Shown here: in pieces, positions 61,524-64,000 of the stretch | How positions within the stretch are numbered: the first letter of the stretch is position 1 | How the letters are laid out: each line of letters opens with the position of its first letter | DNA from: Adenanthera pavonina | Lineage: Eukaryota > Streptophyta > Magnoliopsida > Fabales > Fabaceae | Assembly: GCA_026686845.1 (NCBI GenBank) | Contig: JAIVEN010000037.1 | Coordinates: 1,612,001 to 1,676,000, forward strand | Direction: 5' to 3' | DNA: 64,000 nt | The notes under the pieces: model-generated | Databases searched by the model: none | Told to the model about the DNA's origin: nothing | Seen by the model: the letters and a program-made list of their open reading frames with translations, nothing else | Program-made: the position numbers and the translations under genes

Positions 61524-63110
61524 TTTGGATGGAACTGATGCTCAGTTGCAAAATTCTCAGAATATAGCAGGAGCTGACCTGACAGAGAACATGACAACTA
61601 AACAATCAATTGGAAGAACAAAATAACAAATTATGACCAAACTTCAGATAAATTGTGAGAAATACAATGTAAAATGGAATCATATAAATTGCATATAGGT
61701 TTGCATTCCATAGAAGTAATAATAAGACTACACAGGTAGTAAAGAATGGAAGAAAAGGCAAGCTTCTTCTGATAATAAATTAACACAGCATATGAGAAAA
61801 TATATATCAAAATAAAGAGAGGAGACCAATGATAAATTTCAGATATGAAATTCCCTCTCCAAATAAAATCTAATCACATTTAAGACCAGCCCAAAAAGAG
61901 AAAAAAGAAAATCTTCAGCTTGCTTGTTTTTAAGAATTATAGAAAGGTAGGGGGAAGACAAGGGGCATCCTTAGTTCAGGTTTCCATGAATTTTCCGCAA
62001 TGGCAACTCAGCATGAAAGTTACTTCTAATGATTATCCTCAGAGGCATTTTGGTTACTAAATGTTACTTTCTGCTGGGGTTTAGGAAGAAAGAGATTTCA
62101 AAAGACTGGAGTCCCAAAGTATGACCAAATAGTGTTGCTAGGAGATTAAAAAAAGAAGACACATTTCTTACAGAAACAATCCCAACTCCTTCCTTATAGA
62201 ATAGCATATCCTTGACTAAACCATGATGGTATGAATCCACAATGATTTTAAAATCCCCAAATCCGGAGTTATATATATTTTGTACATCTGATAATAATTG
62301 GACCAAAATTCTCATTTAGTTTGAGTAAATTAAGTAGAATTGCAAGTTAAAGTGGATTGCCATGTTCTAGAAACCTAAGTTAATGATCAGGTCTTAAACT
62401 CTCAAAACTATCAGGAAATACTTCCATTCAAATGAAGCAAAAATAAGATAATGCATTAACACAAGAAACAAGAGTGTTTGTCAAACTTCATTTCAAGTCT
62501 CCCAAAGCATTCTCCTTAAATAGGAAAAGACTAAGGAATCAATCTGAGAGAAACAATGGATGTTTCTCAGTAAGTCTCTGCTTTTCAGATCTCTAGAAGC
62601 ATTCCTCAAGAATATGAATAAAAAATAAGATATTAATATGATAAACATGGGTGTTTCTCAGAACAATAGGAAAAGAATACAACTACGGCAGAAACAACAA
62701 CACGAGGCATTATGAATTTAGGAGAAACACAAGTGCTTTCCATTATGTCTCTTCATCACAGGTCTCCAAAAGCATTCTTCATAAATCGTTCATCAGAAGA
62801 ACGAAAGTTTACTGAATTTGTTCCTCTCAGAGAGGAAAGCTTGCAAATCGACAAGAAACAGAACCCAGATTCCAAATCAAATCGAAAACCAAACACGCCA
62901 GCAAAGAAGCAAAACTTCCAACAAGGGAGAACAAGGCAAAAAAACATAAAACAAACATCAAACCGCAACAACTACGACAACAACAACAAAGAAGCTAAAA
63001 ATTGATGCTTACCTCAATTCGAAGTCCCAAAAATATTTCAATTTTGAAAGCTACTGATACGAAGTGTAAGCCTGTACACTCGGTAGATTTTACAGCTGAG
63101 TCGCAAAACC
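61519..63110 (-). other. SmD2 5' UTR exons and leader intron
   Basis: The exon with the start codon probably begins at 61578 (acceptor CTGTCAG). An upstream non-coding exon ends at 63013 (ATTGAG/GTAAGC) and begins near 63110. The leader intron (61579-63012) contains degenerate repeats of an AAAGCATTCTTCA-like phrase at about 62500, 62600 and 62767, and a 10-bp perfect hairpin at 61064-61085. Inferred from splice signals. Confidence 0.45.
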
Positions 63111-63113
63111 CTA
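63106..63113. promoter_or_regulatory. Telobox at the SmD2 transcription start region
   Basis: AAACCCTA at the presumed 5' end of the SmD2 transcript. Teloboxes are common near the start sites of plant translation and RNA-processing genes. The role here is inferred. Confidence 0.5.
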
Positions 63114-63120
63114 GCTCTCT

Positions 63121-64000
63121 TCTTTAAAATTCTGCAACCCAACCACCCACCCCAAAAAAATAATAATAATAAAATAAAAATAAAGCCCTAACTAAACCGG
63201 GTTAGTCCAATCTGTCACCCGGGCCTATGGGTGGTGTTTTTGGGTTCCTTGGTCCAAATGTTGGTTTGGTTGCTCGCCGAAAATGATGGTTTAGTTATTA
63301 GGTAAATTCACAAGCAATCTGCGGTTTTATCTTCTCACCGTTTCGTGTCTTTCATAGGATTTGTTCTTACTCCTAATGATATTGTGGAGTCTTTTCCAGT
63401 TAGATTATACATAAAGTTGCATAAACATCAAGAGGATGTGCATATGTTGCACAGCAAGTATCCAAATTTAACCATTACTTATAGTTTAGTTTAGTTTATG
63501 AAATACATGTAATGGATTTTTTTCCAATTTCCATTCAACACTCATCAGGTTGATTAGCATAGGATGCTCATAACAGATCTGGGCCATCCAGATTAAAACT
63601 GGACGATCCAGATTTAATTTTATTTTAGTATTATATTTTTTATATATTTTTATTTTATTAGATGCAGAATATAAAATAAAGATAATTTTATAACTATCAC
63701 TTTTTTTAAAAATATACTGTTATCATTAAAAAAATTAAAATAAAACATTTTAAACCTGGACAATCCAAATTGAGTTCTGGATGATGAGCATTCGGTGTTC
63801 ATCAGGCTAATGAGCACCCAATGGAAATTCATTTTTTTCATGTTCTTTTGTTGCTTTCCTTTTCTTTATTTTCAATGTCATATTTTATACTCCATTCCTT
63901 TTGAGTAATATATTAGATAAAGGTTACCAAGTATGCTATTTTTTTGAAAATGAAGAGATCACCAGGGTAAAAGTAAAAAATGAACATACATCTTTTAATC
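63121..64000. other. Upstream flank of SmD2
   Basis: No gene recognised. A short imperfect inverted repeat (GATGCTCATAACAGATCTGG-like at about 63560 and CCAAATTGAGTTCTGGATGA at about 63767) may bound a MITE relic of about 260 bp (63540-63825). Confidence 0.35.

Noticed and set aside
1..64000. CRISPR arrays, operons or bacterial defence systems
   Set aside because: The window is plant nuclear DNA with spliced genes. No regularly spaced repeats or prokaryotic gene clusters are present.
1..64000. tRNA and rRNA genes
   Set aside because: No cloverleaf with A-box and B-box or rRNA core sequence was noticed on either strand. A tRNA scan would settle it.

Overview
This window is nuclear DNA of a flowering plant, most likely a eudicot. 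It has AT-rich intergenic DNA, spliced genes with GT-AG introns, a photosystem II gene carrying a chloroplast transit peptide, a plant NAC factor with a miR164 site, and plant-type transposons (Athila, RTE LINE, CACTA, hAT, Stowaway-like MITEs). The species cannot be named from the sequence. All gene models were built by eye from splice sites, phase and protein-family similarity.

Layout. 1-5144: intergenic, with one MITE. 5145-6272 (-): intronless serine-rich protein resembling membrane-associated kinase regulators. 6383-17735: gene-poor, with several MITEs and unclassified coding-like scraps. 17832-21007 (+): NAC1-type (NAC021/022) transcription factor with three exons, a miR164 site and an intronic 34-bp perfect inverted repeat. 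21.4-24.4 kb: MITEs and a CACTA element nested in an older repeat. 26108-27431 (-): psbR in five exons, with a G-box and an I-box upstream. 29190-29609 (+): possible small two-exon gene of unknown function. 31121-35561 (+): receptor-like cytoplasmic kinase of the CRPK1/At1g16670 type in six coding exons, with a hAT element in intron 2.

36133-52430 is a nested retrotransposon block. A roughly 3.2-kb RTE-type LINE on the minus strand, bounded by a 21-bp target duplication, was split inside its reverse transcriptase by a 13.1-kb Athila-type LTR retrotransposon, also on the minus strand. The Athila copy keeps both LTRs, primer-binding site, gag, protease, reverse transcriptase, integrase and an env-like ORF, but is riddled with stops and frameshifts. 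56802-58556 (+): plant endosulfine (PP2A-inhibitor family). 60363-61523 (-): SmD2 spliceosomal core protein, whose first coding exon holds only five coding bases.

The genes are independent housekeeping, signalling and developmental loci with no functional cluster. I found no convincing new biological system. The best leads are the intronic perfect hairpin in the NAC gene, the datable nested insertions, and the unclassified small gene at 29.2 kb.
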